Shown: piece by piece, positions 1 to 9,010 of the stretch
Layout: every line of letters begins with the position of its first letter
How positions within the stretch are numbered: the stretch's first letter is position 1
Origin: Novosphingobium rosa NBRC 15208
GTDB taxonomy: Bacteria > Pseudomonadota > Alphaproteobacteria > Sphingomonadales > Sphingomonadaceae
DNA: 62,739 nucleotides
Direction: 5' to 3'
Assembly: GCF_001598555.1 (NCBI RefSeq)
Contig: NZ_BCZE01000032.1
Coordinates: 1-62,739 of the forward strand
Made by a program: the position numbers and the translations under genes
Notes under the pieces: model-generated
The model's database searches: none
Told to the model about the DNA's origin: nothing
Seen by the model: only the letters and a program-made list of their open reading frames with translations

Positions 1-18
1 ATCTATCCTTCTTCCCCT

Positions 19-1674
19 TCAATTCCCTCCATCCAGCAACCGCCTTGCGATCACCTGCGCCTGGATTTCCCCAGCGCCCTCAAAGATGTTGAGAATACGC
101 GCATCTGCGAGCAGGCGGCTCACGGTATATTCCATCGCGAAACCGTTCCCGCCATGGATTTGCAGCGCGTTGTCCGCCGCCGCCCATGCCACGCGCGCGC
201 CGATCAGCTTGGCCATGCCCGCTTCCAGATCGCAGCGCTTGCCCTCATCCTTGCGGCGCGCCGCGAAATAGGTGAGCTGGCGTGCGCCCATGAGTTCCGC
301 CGCCATCATCGCCAGCTTGTTGGCGACGCGGGGAAACTCGATGATCGAGCGGCCGAACTGCTTGCGGTCCACCGCATAGGCCAGGCCTACGTCCAGCGAG
401 GCCTGGGCCACGCCGATTGCGCGCGCGGCGGTCTGGATGCGGGCGCTTTCGAAGGTGGCCATCAGCTGCTTGAAGCCTTGGCCCTCCACGCCGCCGAGCA
501 AGTTGGCGGCGGGTACGCGGAAGCCATCGAAGCCGATTTCGTACTCCTTCATGCCGCGATAGCCGATCACGCCGATTTCGCCGCCGCTCATGCCCGGGGT
601 GGGGAAGGGGGTGGTTTCGTCGCCGCGCTGTTTCGGGGCGATCAGCATGGAGAGGCCGCTGTAGTTGCGCGTGTCGGGATCGGTACGCACCAGCAGCGTC
701 ATCACATCGGCGCGGGCGGCGTGGGTGATCCAGGTCTTGTTGCCGCTCACCACATAATCGCTGCCCGACAGGGAGGCGCGGGTGCGCAGCGAGCCAAGGT
801 CGGAGCCGGTGTCGGGCTCGGTGAAGACGGCGGTGGGTAGGATCTCGGCGCTGGCGATGCGGGGCAGCCAGTGTTGCTTCTGCTCCAGCGTGCCGCCGGT
901 CAGGATGAGTTCCGCCGCGATTTCCGAGCGTGTGGCCAGCGAACCGACGCCGATCCACCCGCGCGACAATTCCTCGGAGACGACGCACATCGCCGTCTTG
1001 CCCATGCCCAGCCCGCCGAATTCCTCGGGGATGGTCATGGCGAAGACGCCCATCTCGCCCAGCTCGTTGACCAGCTCGATGGGGATCAGTTCGTCCTTCA
1101 GATGCCAGTCATGGGCGAAGGGCGCGACCTTGGCGTTGGAAAGGGCGAAGAACTGGTCGCGGATCAGGGTGAGCGTTTCGTCCAGCCCGCAGTTTTCCAG
1201 CGTAGGCCGCCCGCGCGCCTCGACCAGATGGCGGGCGATGGCGGTCTTGATCTCCTGCCTGCCGCCCTCGCGGATCAGGCGGGTGAGGGCCGGGCTGTCC
1301 AGCGCGGAGGTGTCCTCGGCCAGATCGGCGGGGCGGATCACCTCGCCCTGGTTCATCGGGATGCCGCCGCGCAATTGCGCGCCATATTCGGCGAAAAGAA
1401 GCTGGGTCAGCAGCGTTTCGACCTCGCCGAATTCGCCTTTGGCCTCCAGCACCTGCGCCCATGCGGCGACTTCGCGCAGCATTTCGGCATAGGCGGCATA
1501 CCAGCCGAAGCCGTGGACGATATGCTGCTCAACATCGGCCAGCTTGCGGTCCACCTTGCCATCGGCCCCGGCGATCCGCGCCTTGACCTGAGGCTGGGCC
1601 ACGGCCACGAAAGACGCCGCAGCATCCGCCGCTTCGCTCAGCAGGCGGCTGAGATCGGACAGCACCAGAGTCAT
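19..1674 (-). CDS. mcd: (2S)-methylsuccinyl-CoA dehydrogenase-like acyl-CoA dehydrogenase
   Basis: This is an FAD-dependent acyl-CoA dehydrogenase of 551 residues, about 170 longer than ordinary family members. The extra N-terminal domain carries GGIPMNQGEVIRP, a segment I recognise from (2S)-methylsuccinyl-CoA dehydrogenases (Mcd) of the ethylmalonyl-CoA pathway, which are also about 550 residues. The dehydrogenase core follows, with the substrate/FAD motif FTEPDTGSDLGSLR, RKQFGRSIIEF, and a C-terminal IFEGAGEIQ that holds the expected catalytic glutamate. The reaction of the family is methylsuccinyl-CoA to mesaconyl-C1-CoA, with electrons passed to ETF in the cytoplasm. The ATG overlaps the stop of the upstream enoyl-CoA hydratase by 4 bases, so they are translationally coupled. 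No crotonyl-CoA carboxylase/reductase or ethylmalonyl-CoA mutase is seen nearby. A related substituted-succinyl-CoA substrate is possible. Confidence 0.8.
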   Translation of the reverse strand: MTLVLSDLSRLLSEAADAAASFVAVAQPQVKARIAGADGKVDRKLADVEQHIVHGFGWYAAYAEMLREVAAWAQVLEAKGEFGEVETLLTQLLFAEYGAQLRGGIPMNQGEVIRPADLAEDTSALDSPALTRLIREGGRQEIKTAIARHLVEARGRPTLENCGLDETLTLIRDQFFALSNAKVAPFAHDWHLKDELIPIELVNELGEMGVFAMTIPEEFGGLGMGKTAMCVVSEELSRGWIGVGSLATRSEIAAELILTGGTLEQKQHWLPRIASAEILPTAVFTEPDTGSDLGSLRTRASLSGSDYVVSGNKTWITHAARADVMTLLVRTDPDTRNYSGLSMLIAPKQRGDETTPFPTPGMSGGEIGVIGYRGMKEYEIGFDGFRVPAANLLGGVEGQGFKQLMATFESARIQTAARAIGVAQASLDVGLAYAVDRKQFGRSIIEFPRVANKLAMMAAELMGARQLTYFAARRKDEGKRCDLEAGMAKLIGARVAWAAADNALQIHGGNGFAMEYTVSRLLADARILNIFEGAGEIQAQVIARRLLDGGN

Positions 1675-2534
1675 GCCTTGTCCTCCGCCTGCTTCTTGTT
1701 GGCGGCGGCCATGGCCTTGGCGTCCAGCCCGCCCACCAGATTGCCGGTCATCAGCTGGTTATGGGCATGGGCCAGATGGTGCATATGGAACACGCCATCC
1801 ATCGCCTGTCGTTTGCCGCGCAGATCCTCCACGAAGTTGAAGGCCTGCTTGGTCAGCGCCATGCCGAAACGGTCACGCTCGACCAGCTCGGCGGCGATCT
1901 TGGCGACCTCTTCGCGCAGGGTCTCACGCGGGAAAATCTCATTGACCATGCCGAACTGATAGGCGCGCGCGGCGGGCATGCGGCGGCCCAGAAACAGCAG
2001 CTCGCGCGCCACACGGGGCGGCAGCTCGAAGGCATGGGCGAAATATTCCACGCCGGGCTGGGCCATGCGCAGCACCGGATCCTGGAAGAAGGCATCCTCC
2101 GAGGCCACGATCAGATCGCAGACCCAGGCCAGCATCAGCCCGCCCGCGATGCAGGCGCCCTGCACCATGGCGATCATCGGCTTGGGGATCTCCTGCCAGC
2201 GGCGGCACAGGCCCAGATAGCCGTCCTGCTCCAGCACATATTGCCGCTCGGCGCCGCCCTTGTTGAGGTGATCCCACCACATGGTCGTGCGCGTGCGCGG
2301 CATATGGCTGTCTTTCTCGGGCGTGCCGATGTCATGGCCCGCCGAGAAATGCTTGCCCTCGCCGCCCAGCACGATGACCTTGACCTCATCGTCCTCCACC
2401 GCGCGCTTGAAGGCGTCATCCAACTGGCCGAGCAGGCGATAATTCTGCGCATTGCCCACCTGCGGGCGGTTCAGCATCACCCAGGCCACGCCATCGACGA
2501 CATTGTAGGTGATGAATTCGGGGGTCTCGCTCAT
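1671..2534 (-). CDS. Enoyl-CoA hydratase/isomerase (crotonase family)
   Basis: A crotonase-fold protein of 287 residues, slightly longer than the usual 255-265. It shows FSAGHDIG (the A-G-x-D oxyanion-hole strand) and the second oxyanion segment GACIAGGLMLAWVCDL. The position of the usual catalytic Glu after PKPMIAMVQG is not clearly conserved, so hydratase versus isomerase or another crotonase activity cannot be decided. It has a good ribosome-binding site (GGGAGAA) and lies in a four-gene minus-strand operon between an SDR and the methylsuccinyl-CoA dehydrogenase-like gene. The segment between residues 65 and 100 (HMPRTRTTMWWDH) is an insertion compared with short crotonases. It probably adds water across the double bond of an acyl-CoA intermediate of this operon. 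Confidence 0.8.
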   Translation of the reverse strand: MSETPEFITYNVVDGVAWVMLNRPQVGNAQNYRLLGQLDDAFKRAVEDDEVKVIVLGGEGKHFSAGHDIGTPEKDSHMPRTRTTMWWDHLNKGGAERQYVLEQDGYLGLCRRWQEIPKPMIAMVQGACIAGGLMLAWVCDLIVASEDAFFQDPVLRMAQPGVEYFAHAFELPPRVARELLFLGRRMPAARAYQFGMVNEIFPRETLREEVAKIAAELVERDRFGMALTKQAFNFVEDLRGKRQAMDGVFHMHHLAHAHNQLMTGNLVGGLDAKAMAAANKKQAEDKA

Positions 2535-2549
2535 ACCTGTTCTCCCGGT

Positions 2550-3332
2550 TCAGCGCGGCGCCATGCGGATGCCGCCATCAAGGCGGACATCCTCGCCATT
2601 CCAATAGTCGTTCTCGATCATGGAGAGCGCCATGGCGGCAAATTCGGGCGGGCGTCCGAAACGCTTGGGGAAGGGCACGCTGGCGGCCAGCGAGGCCTTC
2701 ACCGCATCGGCGGCGCGCGCCATCAACGGCGTGTCGAAGATGCCGGGCAGGATGCAGTTGACGCGGATGCCGTCATTCATCAGGTCGCGTGCCATGGGCA
2801 GGGTCAGGCTGACGATCCCGCCTTTCGAGGCCGCGTAGGCCGCCTGACCGATCTGACCGTCCTCGGCGGCGACGCTGCCGGTGTTGATGATGACGCCGCG
2901 CGCGCCATCTTCTTGGGGTTCAAGGTCCAGCATGCCCTTGGCGGCCTTGGCGCAGCAGCGGAAGGTGCCGATGAGGTTGATCTGGATGATCCGCTCGAAC
3001 TGGTCGGTGGGGAAGGATTTGGTTTCGCCGGTGGCCTTGTCGCGGCCGGCGGTCTTGATGACATTGCCGGTGCCCGCGCAATTGACCAGAATGCGCTCCT
3101 GCCCATGGATCTCGCGCGCCTTGGCGAAACCGGCCTCCACCGAGGCTTCATCGGTCACGTCCACCTTGCAGAACAATCCGCCGATGTCGCTGGCGACCTT
3201 CTCGCCGGTTTCCTCGTTGAAATCGAACAGGGCGACCTTCACGCCCTTGGCGGCCAGAGCGCGTGCTGTCGCCTCGCCAAGGCCCGAAGCGCCGCCGGTG
3301 ACAATGGCGCTGACGCTGTTGCTAAGCTGCAT
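2550..3332 (-). CDS. SDR oxidoreductase, HSD10-like (3-hydroxyacyl-CoA dehydrogenase type)
   Basis: A classical short-chain dehydrogenase with the NAD-binding motif TGGASGLGEAT, the NCAGTG motif after beta-4 and the catalytic Tyr/Lys in YAASKGG. The layout, including the long segment before INLIGTF and the ending RLDGGIRMAPR, resembles human HSD17B10-type 3-hydroxyacyl-CoA dehydrogenases, and it is clearly paralogous to the SDRs at 39792 and 58858. The likely role is oxidation of a 3-hydroxyacyl-CoA to 3-oxoacyl-CoA. I chose ATG at 3332 because GAGAGGA lies at the right distance in front of it. An in-frame TTG five codons upstream would place that site inside the gene. The gene follows the CoA-transferase stop with 11 bases between them. 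Confidence 0.82.
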   Translation of the reverse strand: MQLSNSVSAIVTGGASGLGEATARALAAKGVKVALFDFNEETGEKVASDIGGLFCKVDVTDEASVEAGFAKAREIHGQERILVNCAGTGNVIKTAGRDKATGETKSFPTDQFERIIQINLIGTFRCCAKAAKGMLDLEPQEDGARGVIINTGSVAAEDGQIGQAAYAASKGGIVSLTLPMARDLMNDGIRVNCILPGIFDTPLMARAADAVKASLAASVPFPKRFGRPPEFAAMALSMIENDYWNGEDVRLDGGIRMAPR

Positions 3333-3343
3333 GAAATTTCCTC

Positions 3344-4576
3344 TCAAATCTTGCGCTGGGCGATCACGCCATCGGCGGCGAGCGCATCGAGCGCCTCATC
3401 TGCGATGGGCAGCCAGTCGCGCAGAATGTCCAAAGTGTGCTCGCCCACGCGCGGGGGCTGGCGGCGGTAATCGGTGGGCGTGGCGGAGAGCTTGCCGGGA
3501 TAGGCGACGGTGGGGATCTCCACCCCATCCTCGCGCCGGAAGCGATGCACCGTTTGGCGCGCCTCGATAAAGGGATCGGAAAAGATGTCCTTGATGGTGT
3601 TGACCGGGCCTGCCGGCACGCCCTTGGCCTCGAACCGATCGATCAGCGCGTCGCGGTGCTGGTCGCGCACCAGATCCTGCACGATCTGCTCGATGGCATC
3701 GCGGTTGATGGTGCGGGCGCGGCTGGTGGCAAAGCGCGGGTCTTCGGCCAGCTGCGGCTGGCCCAGTTCGTTGCACAAAGCGCGGAACTGGCGATCGTTG
3801 CCCACGGCGATGATCATGATGCCATCGGCCACCTCGAAGGTCTTGTAGGGCACCACGGTGGGGTGGCGGTTGCCCAGCCGCCCCGGCACAATGTCGCCCA
3901 CCAGATAGTTCGAGCCCTGATTGGCCAGCATGGAAATCTGCGTGTCGAGCAGCGAAATGTCGATCTGCTGGCCCTCGCCGGTGCGTTCGGCATGGCGCAG
4001 CGCGGCCAGGATCGAGACGGTGGCATACATGCCGGTCGACAGATCCGCCATGGCCACGCCGGCGCGCAGCGGGCCGCCCTCGGCCTCGCCGGTGATCGAC
4101 ATGAAGCCGCCCATGCCCTGCGCCACGAAATCATAGCCGCCGCGCTGGGTGTAGGGCCCGGTCTGGCCGAAGCCGGTGATCGAGCAATAGACCGCGCGCG
4201 GGTTGAGCGCATGGATCGCCTCGTAATCCAGTCCGTATTTCTTCAGCCCGCCGACCTTGAAATTCTCGACGACGATGTCGGCCTGCTGCGCCAGCTGACG
4301 GATCAGCGCGGCGCCATCGGGATGGGCCAGATTGATCGCGGCGGAGCGCTTGTTGCGGTTGGCGCAGAGGTAATAGGCGCTTTCGCCCAGCTCGGGCTCG
4401 CCATCGGCGCCGATCAGATTGGGCGGGCCCCAGGCGCGGGTGTCGTCGCCATGGCCGGGCAGCTCGATCTTGATGACGTCCGCGCCGAAATCGGCGAGGA
4501 TCTGCGTCGACCATGGCCCCGCCAGCACACGGGACAGGTCGAGCACCTTGATGCCGTCAAGCGCGCGCGCCGTCAT
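3344..4576 (-). CDS. Family III CoA-transferase (CaiB/BaiF)
   Basis: A formyl-CoA transferase-fold enzyme of 410 residues. It has the N-terminal VLDLSRVLAGPWSTQILADFGADVIKIE signature region, the CANRNKRS segment, and the catalytic aspartate predicted at Asp178 in AMADLSTGMYA. Such enzymes move CoA between carboxylic acids, often from succinyl-CoA to a pathway acid, through an aspartyl-CoA anhydride. It is the first gene of the four-gene minus-strand operon that ends with the methylsuccinyl-CoA dehydrogenase-like gene. It may therefore activate the acid that the operon degrades. That substrate assignment is inference. It differs from the second CaiB protein at 9007, which is of the mesaconyl-CoA transferase type. 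Confidence 0.85.
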   Translation of the reverse strand: MTARALDGIKVLDLSRVLAGPWSTQILADFGADVIKIELPGHGDDTRAWGPPNLIGADGEPELGESAYYLCANRNKRSAAINLAHPDGAALIRQLAQQADIVVENFKVGGLKKYGLDYEAIHALNPRAVYCSITGFGQTGPYTQRGGYDFVAQGMGGFMSITGEAEGGPLRAGVAMADLSTGMYATVSILAALRHAERTGEGQQIDISLLDTQISMLANQGSNYLVGDIVPGRLGNRHPTVVPYKTFEVADGIMIIAVGNDRQFRALCNELGQPQLAEDPRFATSRARTINRDAIEQIVQDLVRDQHRDALIDRFEAKGVPAGPVNTIKDIFSDPFIEARQTVHRFRREDGVEIPTVAYPGKLSATPTDYRRQPPRVGEHTLDILRDWLPIADEALDALAADGVIAQRKI

Positions 4577-4865
4577 GGCCGCACCTTGGTGCTGGGGTGG
4601 ATCGCATAGGGCCTTGCCGGATCGCGCATCTCTCTCCCGTCCCGATTCTGTGTGGGTTGCTCTTGTGCCTTCCGCGATAGCTTGCGCCGCCGGCTAGGGC
4701 AAGGTATTTTGCACCTAAGGATACTTTTGATTTTCATATTTTGCGGAGATGGGCGCAAGATTTTCCCGGATTAACGGCGAAATTCAGCTTTCGTGTCTGC
4801 TATATTTCTGTACGATGGTGCAAAGATCGCGCAAAAATCATGGCGCGGCAGGAGAGGCCTTTCCC
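4577..4865. promoter_or_regulatory. Divergent promoter region with two TTTGCACC half-sites
   Basis: This 289-base gap separates the minus-strand CoA-transferase operon from the plus-strand EamA transporter, so it must hold both promoters. The right half is AT-rich compared with the genes. TTTGCACC occurs at 4708-4715 and its exact reverse complement GGTGCAAA at 4817-4824, about 100 bases apart. Similar TTGCAC sites recur in other intergenic regions of the window. A regulator-binding role is inference. Confidence 0.4.
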
Positions 4866-5786
4866 ATGAACAAGCCCAACCACACACATCTGGGTCTGCC
4901 CGGCCTTGGCGTTGCCCTGTTGGTCAATCTGCTGTTCGCGCTCAATGTCATCGCGATGAAGGTGGTGGTGGATGCCACCTCGCCCTTGCTGTCGGTGGCG
5001 GCGCGGATGGGGGTGGTGGCGCTGGTCTGTGCGCCTTTTCTGCGCCTGCCGCCGGGGCGGGTGAAGGCCATCGCGGCCTATGGCATCCTGAATGGCGGGC
5101 TGTTCCTGCTGCTGCTCAATCTGGCGCTGCATCTGGCCACCAACGTGGGCGCCTTGGCCATCGTCGGGCAGTTGAGCGTGCCCTTTTCTCTTCTGCTCGG
5201 CGCGCTGATCCTCAAGGAGCGGCTTTCGGCCCGGCGCGGCTTCGGCGTTGTGTTGGCTTTCGCGGGGGTGATGGTGCTGGGCTTCGATCCACGCATTGCC
5301 GGAGAGCTGCCCGCTGTGCTGGTGATGGCCAGCGCCGCGATGATGTGGGGCGGCGCGGCGCTGATCCAGCGGCGGTTGGGCGGCATTGGGGTGATGACCA
5401 TTCAGGCGTGGAACGGGCTGATGGGCTTTATGATGCTGGCGCCCTTCGCGCTGCTCTTCGAGCATGACCGCATCCACCGCTTGTTCCATATGCCACCAGT
5501 GGCGTTGAGCTGGTTCATCTTCAGCAGCCTTGGCTCGACGGTGGTGGGGCAGGGGGCGCTGGCCTGGTTGCTGCAGCGCTATCCCATCAGCGCGGTGATG
5601 CCGCTGATGCTGGCCTCTCCGGTGATGGCGACAGCTTTTGCCGCGCTTTATTTTCATTCGCCGATCACCATCGGCATGGTGGCAGGCGGCAGTCTGGCGC
5701 TGGCTGGTGTGGCGATCATCGCGATCGTCAGGGACCGGCCAGCGCCGGAAGCTCAGGCCCTTTCGAAGACGGCAGCCAATCCCTGA
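4866..5786 (+). CDS. EamA/DMT-family inner-membrane transporter
   Basis: A hydrophobic protein of 306 residues with about ten predicted membrane helices in two EamA-type repeats, the usual size for this drug/metabolite transporter superfamily. Family members export or import small metabolites, and the substrate cannot be read from sequence. The ATG at 4866 is preceded by GGAGAGG, and a longer in-frame reading upstream has no ribosome-binding site and no hydrophobic start. The gene points away from the CoA-transferase operon and its end overlaps the end of the convergent thiolase gene by 34 bases. The position between two catabolic operons suggests movement of a substrate or product of those pathways. 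Confidence 0.85.
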   Translation: MNKPNHTHLGLPGLGVALLVNLLFALNVIAMKVVVDATSPLLSVAARMGVVALVCAPFLRLPPGRVKAIAAYGILNGGLFLLLLNLALHLATNVGALAIVGQLSVPFSLLLGALILKERLSARRGFGVVLAFAGVMVLGFDPRIAGELPAVLVMASAAMMWGGAALIQRRLGGIGVMTIQAWNGLMGFMMLAPFALLFEHDRIHRLFHMPPVALSWFIFSSLGSTVVGQGALAWLLQRYPISAVMPLMLASPVMATAFAALYFHSPITIGMVAGGSLALAGVAIIAIVRDRPAPEAQALSKTAANP

Positions 5787-6961
5787 CCGCCGCCGATGCA
5801 CATGGTCTCGATGCCATAGCGCCCATCGCGGCGCTGCAACTCGCGCAGCAGATTGGCGAGGATGCGGCCCCCGGTGGCGCCAATCGGATGGCCCAGCGAA
5901 ATGCCCGAGCCATTAACGTTGAGCAGATCGTGGCGGCTGTCATCCGCGCTCCAATCCCAACCGCGCAGACAGGCCAGAACCTGCGGCGCGAAAGCCTCGT
6001 TCAGCTCGACCAGATCGATGTCGGACCATGACAGGCCGGTGCGCGCGAACAGCTTGTTGACCGCGGGAACCGGCCCGATCCCCATGCGCGAGGGATCGCA
6101 GCCCGCCGCCGCCCAGCTGTGGAACCAGCCGATCGGCTCCAGCCCCAGTTCGTCCAGCTTATCCTCGGCCACCACCAGACAGGCGGCGCCCGCGTCGTTC
6201 TGCTGGCTGGCATTGCCCGCCGTGACCACGCCATCCTTTTCGATGACCGGCAGCTTGGCCAGCGATTCCGCCGTGGCATCCTCGCGAATGCCTTCGTCGC
6301 GCGCGAAGATCACCGGATCACCTTTGCGCTGAGGCACGGCGACCGGCACCAGTTCGTCCGCGAATTTGCCTTCCGCCCATGCTGCGGTGGCGCGCTGGTG
6401 GCTGCGCGCGGCATAGGCGTCGCACTCTTCACGCGAGATGCCGTAATCTTTTGCCAGATTGTTGGCGGTTTCGATCATGCCGCTGATCACGCCATAGCGC
6501 GCGATGGGCTGAGACATCACCCGGCCCCGCGTCAACCGGTCATGGAACTGCGTGGAGCCCGAACGCGCGCCCCAGCGATGATCCATCGAGTAATATTCGA
6601 CGTTGGACATGCTCTCCACGCCGCCCGCGATCACCACATCGGCGGCGCCGGTCTGGATGCGCATGGCCGCATCGATCACGGCCTGCAGGCCCGAGCCGCA
6701 GCGGCGGTCCAGCTGCACGCCGGGGATCGATTCCGGCAGCCCCGCCGCCAGCGCCGACCAGCGCCCGATGCAGGGCGCCTCGCCATTGCCATAACCCTGG
6801 GCGAAGACCACATCGTCGATGCGTTCGGGATCGAGCCGCGTGCGCTCCAGCAGCGCCTTGATGACGATGGCGCCCAGATCGCCCGCGGCGATGGACTTCA
6901 AAGATCCGCCATATTTGCCGACGGCGGTGCGGATGGGGGCGACGATGGCGGCTCTGCGCAT
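5753..6961 (-). CDS. Acetyl-CoA C-acyltransferase (thiolase)
   Basis: A thiolase of 402 residues, the normal family length. The acyl-accepting cysteine is Cys88 in LDRRCGSGLQAV, and the C-terminal acid/base pair is His358 in SLGHPIGATGG and Cys388 in ETMCIGGGQGLA. It would cleave a 3-oxoacyl-CoA with free CoA to give acetyl-CoA and a shortened acyl-CoA. ATG at 6961 is used because GAGAGGA precedes it, six codons inside the longest reading. It is the last gene of the operon that begins at 13579 and follows the acyl-CoA dehydrogenase by 19 bases. Length and motifs fit a catabolic enzyme rather than a fused trifunctional subunit. Confidence 0.92.
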   Translation of the reverse strand: MRRAAIVAPIRTAVGKYGGSLKSIAAGDLGAIVIKALLERTRLDPERIDDVVFAQGYGNGEAPCIGRWSALAAGLPESIPGVQLDRRCGSGLQAVIDAAMRIQTGAADVVIAGGVESMSNVEYYSMDHRWGARSGSTQFHDRLTRGRVMSQPIARYGVISGMIETANNLAKDYGISREECDAYAARSHQRATAAWAEGKFADELVPVAVPQRKGDPVIFARDEGIREDATAESLAKLPVIEKDGVVTAGNASQQNDAGAACLVVAEDKLDELGLEPIGWFHSWAAAGCDPSRMGIGPVPAVNKLFARTGLSWSDIDLVELNEAFAPQVLACLRGWDWSADDSRHDLLNVNGSGISLGHPIGATGGRILANLLRELQRRDGRYGIETMCIGGGQGLAAVFERA

Positions 6962-6980
6962 GGGATTGTCCTCTCGCAAC

Positions 6981-8132
6981 TCAGGCGTTTTCGGCCTGAC
7001 GGATCATCTGCTTGGCGATGATGGTCTGCTGGATCTGGCTGGTGCCTTCATAGATGCGCAGCAGGCGCACATCGCGATAGAAGCGCTCGACCTTGTATTC
7101 GGCCATGTAACCGGCGCCGCCGAAGATCTGCACCGCACGGTCGGCGATGCGCCCCACCGCTTCGGAGGCATGATACTTCAGCGCCGAACATTCGAGGCTG
7201 ACAGGCAGCCCCGCATCGAACTTGGCCGCCACCGACTGCATCAGCGCCTCGGTGGTCAGCATATCGACCTTCATATCGGCCAGCAGCGCCTGCATCAGCT
7301 GGAAATCGGCGATGCGCTGGCCGAACTGCTTGCGCTCCATCGCGTAGCCCAGCGCCATGCCGATCAGCCGGTCGCACATGCCCATGGCGACGGCGGCGAT
7401 ATGGATGCGGCCCCGGTCCAGCACCTTCATCGCCGTCTTGAAGCCGCGACCCGGCACGCCGCCGATGATCGCGCTGGCGGGCACCACCACATCCTCAAGG
7501 ATCACATCGGTGGTGACGGCACCCTTCTGGCCCATCTTCTTGTCGGGCTTGCCAAGGCTGATGCCGGGCGTGTCGGCGGGCAGGATAAAGGCCGAAATGC
7601 CGCCCGCGCCCTTGATCGCCGGATCAGTGCGCGCCATCAGCGTGAAGACGGAGGCGCGCGGCGCGTTGGTGATGTAGCGCTTGGTGCCGGTGATGCGGTA
7701 GGTCTCGCCATCCTTCACCGCCACGGTGCGCAAGGATGCGGCATCGGACCCGGCGTCGGGCTCGGTCAGGCCGAAGCTGGCGATGGCTTCCCCGGTGGCG
7801 AATTTGGGCAGCCATTCGGCCTTTTGCTCGGGCGTGCCGTCCATCACGATGCCCTGGCTGCCGATGCCCACCGTGGTGCCGATCACCGAGCGGAAGACAA
7901 TCGAGGCGCGGGTCAGCTCGCGGATCAGTCCGGCTTCCTCGGCCATGGAGCAGCCGAGGCCTCCGAACTCCTCGGGCACGGAGATGCCGAAAAGCCCCAT
8001 CTCGCGCATTTGCTGGATGATTTCGAGCGGCACGGCATCGGCTTCTTCCACCGCGTCTTCGGCGGGGATCAGGCGTTCATCGACGAAGCGGCGGACGGTG
8101 TCGCGCAGCATCTGGAAGGTTTCGGCGTCCAT
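6981..8132 (-). CDS. Acyl-CoA dehydrogenase
   Basis: A standard-length acyl-CoA dehydrogenase (383 residues) with FGLTEPDAGSDAASLR for substrate and FAD contact, YAMERKQFGQRIADFQ, and IYEGTSQIQ, whose glutamate is the usual catalytic base. It introduces an alpha,beta double bond into an acyl-CoA and hands electrons to ETF. ATG at 8132 is preceded by AGGAGAG; reading further upstream only continues out of frame with the neighbouring hydratase gene. It sits between the mesaconyl-C4-CoA hydratase-like gene and the thiolase gene, so it belongs to the same catabolic operon. The chain-length or branch specificity is not visible. Confidence 0.92.
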   Translation of the reverse strand: MDAETFQMLRDTVRRFVDERLIPAEDAVEEADAVPLEIIQQMREMGLFGISVPEEFGGLGCSMAEEAGLIRELTRASIVFRSVIGTTVGIGSQGIVMDGTPEQKAEWLPKFATGEAIASFGLTEPDAGSDAASLRTVAVKDGETYRITGTKRYITNAPRASVFTLMARTDPAIKGAGGISAFILPADTPGISLGKPDKKMGQKGAVTTDVILEDVVVPASAIIGGVPGRGFKTAMKVLDRGRIHIAAVAMGMCDRLIGMALGYAMERKQFGQRIADFQLMQALLADMKVDMLTTEALMQSVAAKFDAGLPVSLECSALKYHASEAVGRIADRAVQIFGGAGYMAEYKVERFYRDVRLLRIYEGTSQIQQTIIAKQMIRQAENA

Positions 8133-8179
8133 GGGGACTCTCCTGTTGGTGCGCGCTTGTCCGGCACTCGGGCTTTGGT

Positions 8180-9010
8180 TCAGGTGGAAAATTGAACGGT
8201 GGCGGCCATGGCCTCGGTGCCGTCGCAGCGCAGGGCGGCGAGGGCGCCGTCGCCCCCGTCGCGCAGCACGATGGAGGGGCCACAGAACAGTGGGGCCTTG
8301 GCGCGGAAGCTGAAACCTGTGGGGCTCAAGCCCTTGCGCCGCGCATGGCCGAAGAGGCGCGCGGCGGTGAAGGGGCCGTGCACCACCAGACCGGGATAAC
8401 CTTCCTCGCCCGTGGCATAGGGCAGGTCGTAATGGATGCGGTGGCTGTTGAAGGTGACCGCAGAGAAGCGGAACAGATCGACCGGAGAGGGTGTCCACAC
8501 GGCGTCGTCCGGCTGGGGGGCGATGTCGCCGGGGATCACGGCGGGAGTGGCGGCTCCGGCATCGCGATAGACGATGGTCTGGCGTTCGCTCACGCGGATG
8601 TCGCCCTGCTGCTCGATGGTGTGCTCCACCTCCAGCAGCACCAGCTCGCCGCTGCGTCCGGCCTTGTGCGTCAGGTCGAGGATGGTGGAGGTGCGGGTGG
8701 CGGTTTCACCCAACACCAACGGCGCGCCAAAACGCATCTCGCCTGCCGCGAACATGCGGCGCGGCAGCGAGACCGGCGGCATAAAACCGCCGCGCTTGGG
8801 ATGACCATCCGGTCCGATCTGATCGGCGGGCGCGACAGGCAGGAAAAAGGCCCAATGCGCCAGAGAGGGCTGCTGCGCCTCCACATCAAGGCTTTCGCCA
8901 AGGGCGGCGGCAAAGCGGCGCAGCGCCTGCGCATCCAGCACTTCGCTGCGGCTTTCGCTCTTGCCGATCCAGCTTTGCCAATGGGCGATGTCGCTTGCGG
9001 GCAGGGTCAT
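8180..9010 (-). CDS. Mesaconyl-C4-CoA hydratase-like protein (HTD2/MaoC type)
   Basis: A hot-dog-fold dehydratase of 276 residues with an N-terminal FAS1-like dehydratase half (SWIGKSES, LAHWAFFLP, GFMPPVSLPRRMFAAGE) and a C-terminal MaoC-like half (FNSHRIHYD, LVVHGPFTA). This double hot-dog layout matches the HTD2-related mesaconyl-C4-CoA hydratase (Meh) of Chloroflexus and the related itaconyl-CoA hydratases. The expected reaction is mesaconyl-C4-CoA plus water to citramalyl-CoA. Its start overlaps the stop of the mesaconyl-CoA transferase-like gene by 4 bases (ATGA), which strongly couples the two. The FAS1-like dehydratase family is broad, so itaconyl-CoA or another unsaturated thioester could be the substrate. 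Confidence 0.75.
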   Translation of the reverse strand: MTLPASDIAHWQSWIGKSESRSEVLDAQALRRFAAALGESLDVEAQQPSLAHWAFFLPVAPADQIGPDGHPKRGGFMPPVSLPRRMFAAGEMRFGAPLVLGETATRTSTILDLTHKAGRSGELVLLEVEHTIEQQGDIRVSERQTIVYRDAGAATPAVIPGDIAPQPDDAVWTPSPVDLFRFSAVTFNSHRIHYDLPYATGEEGYPGLVVHGPFTAARLFGHARRKGLSPTGFSFRAKAPLFCGPSIVLRDGGDGALAALRCDGTEAMAATVQFST

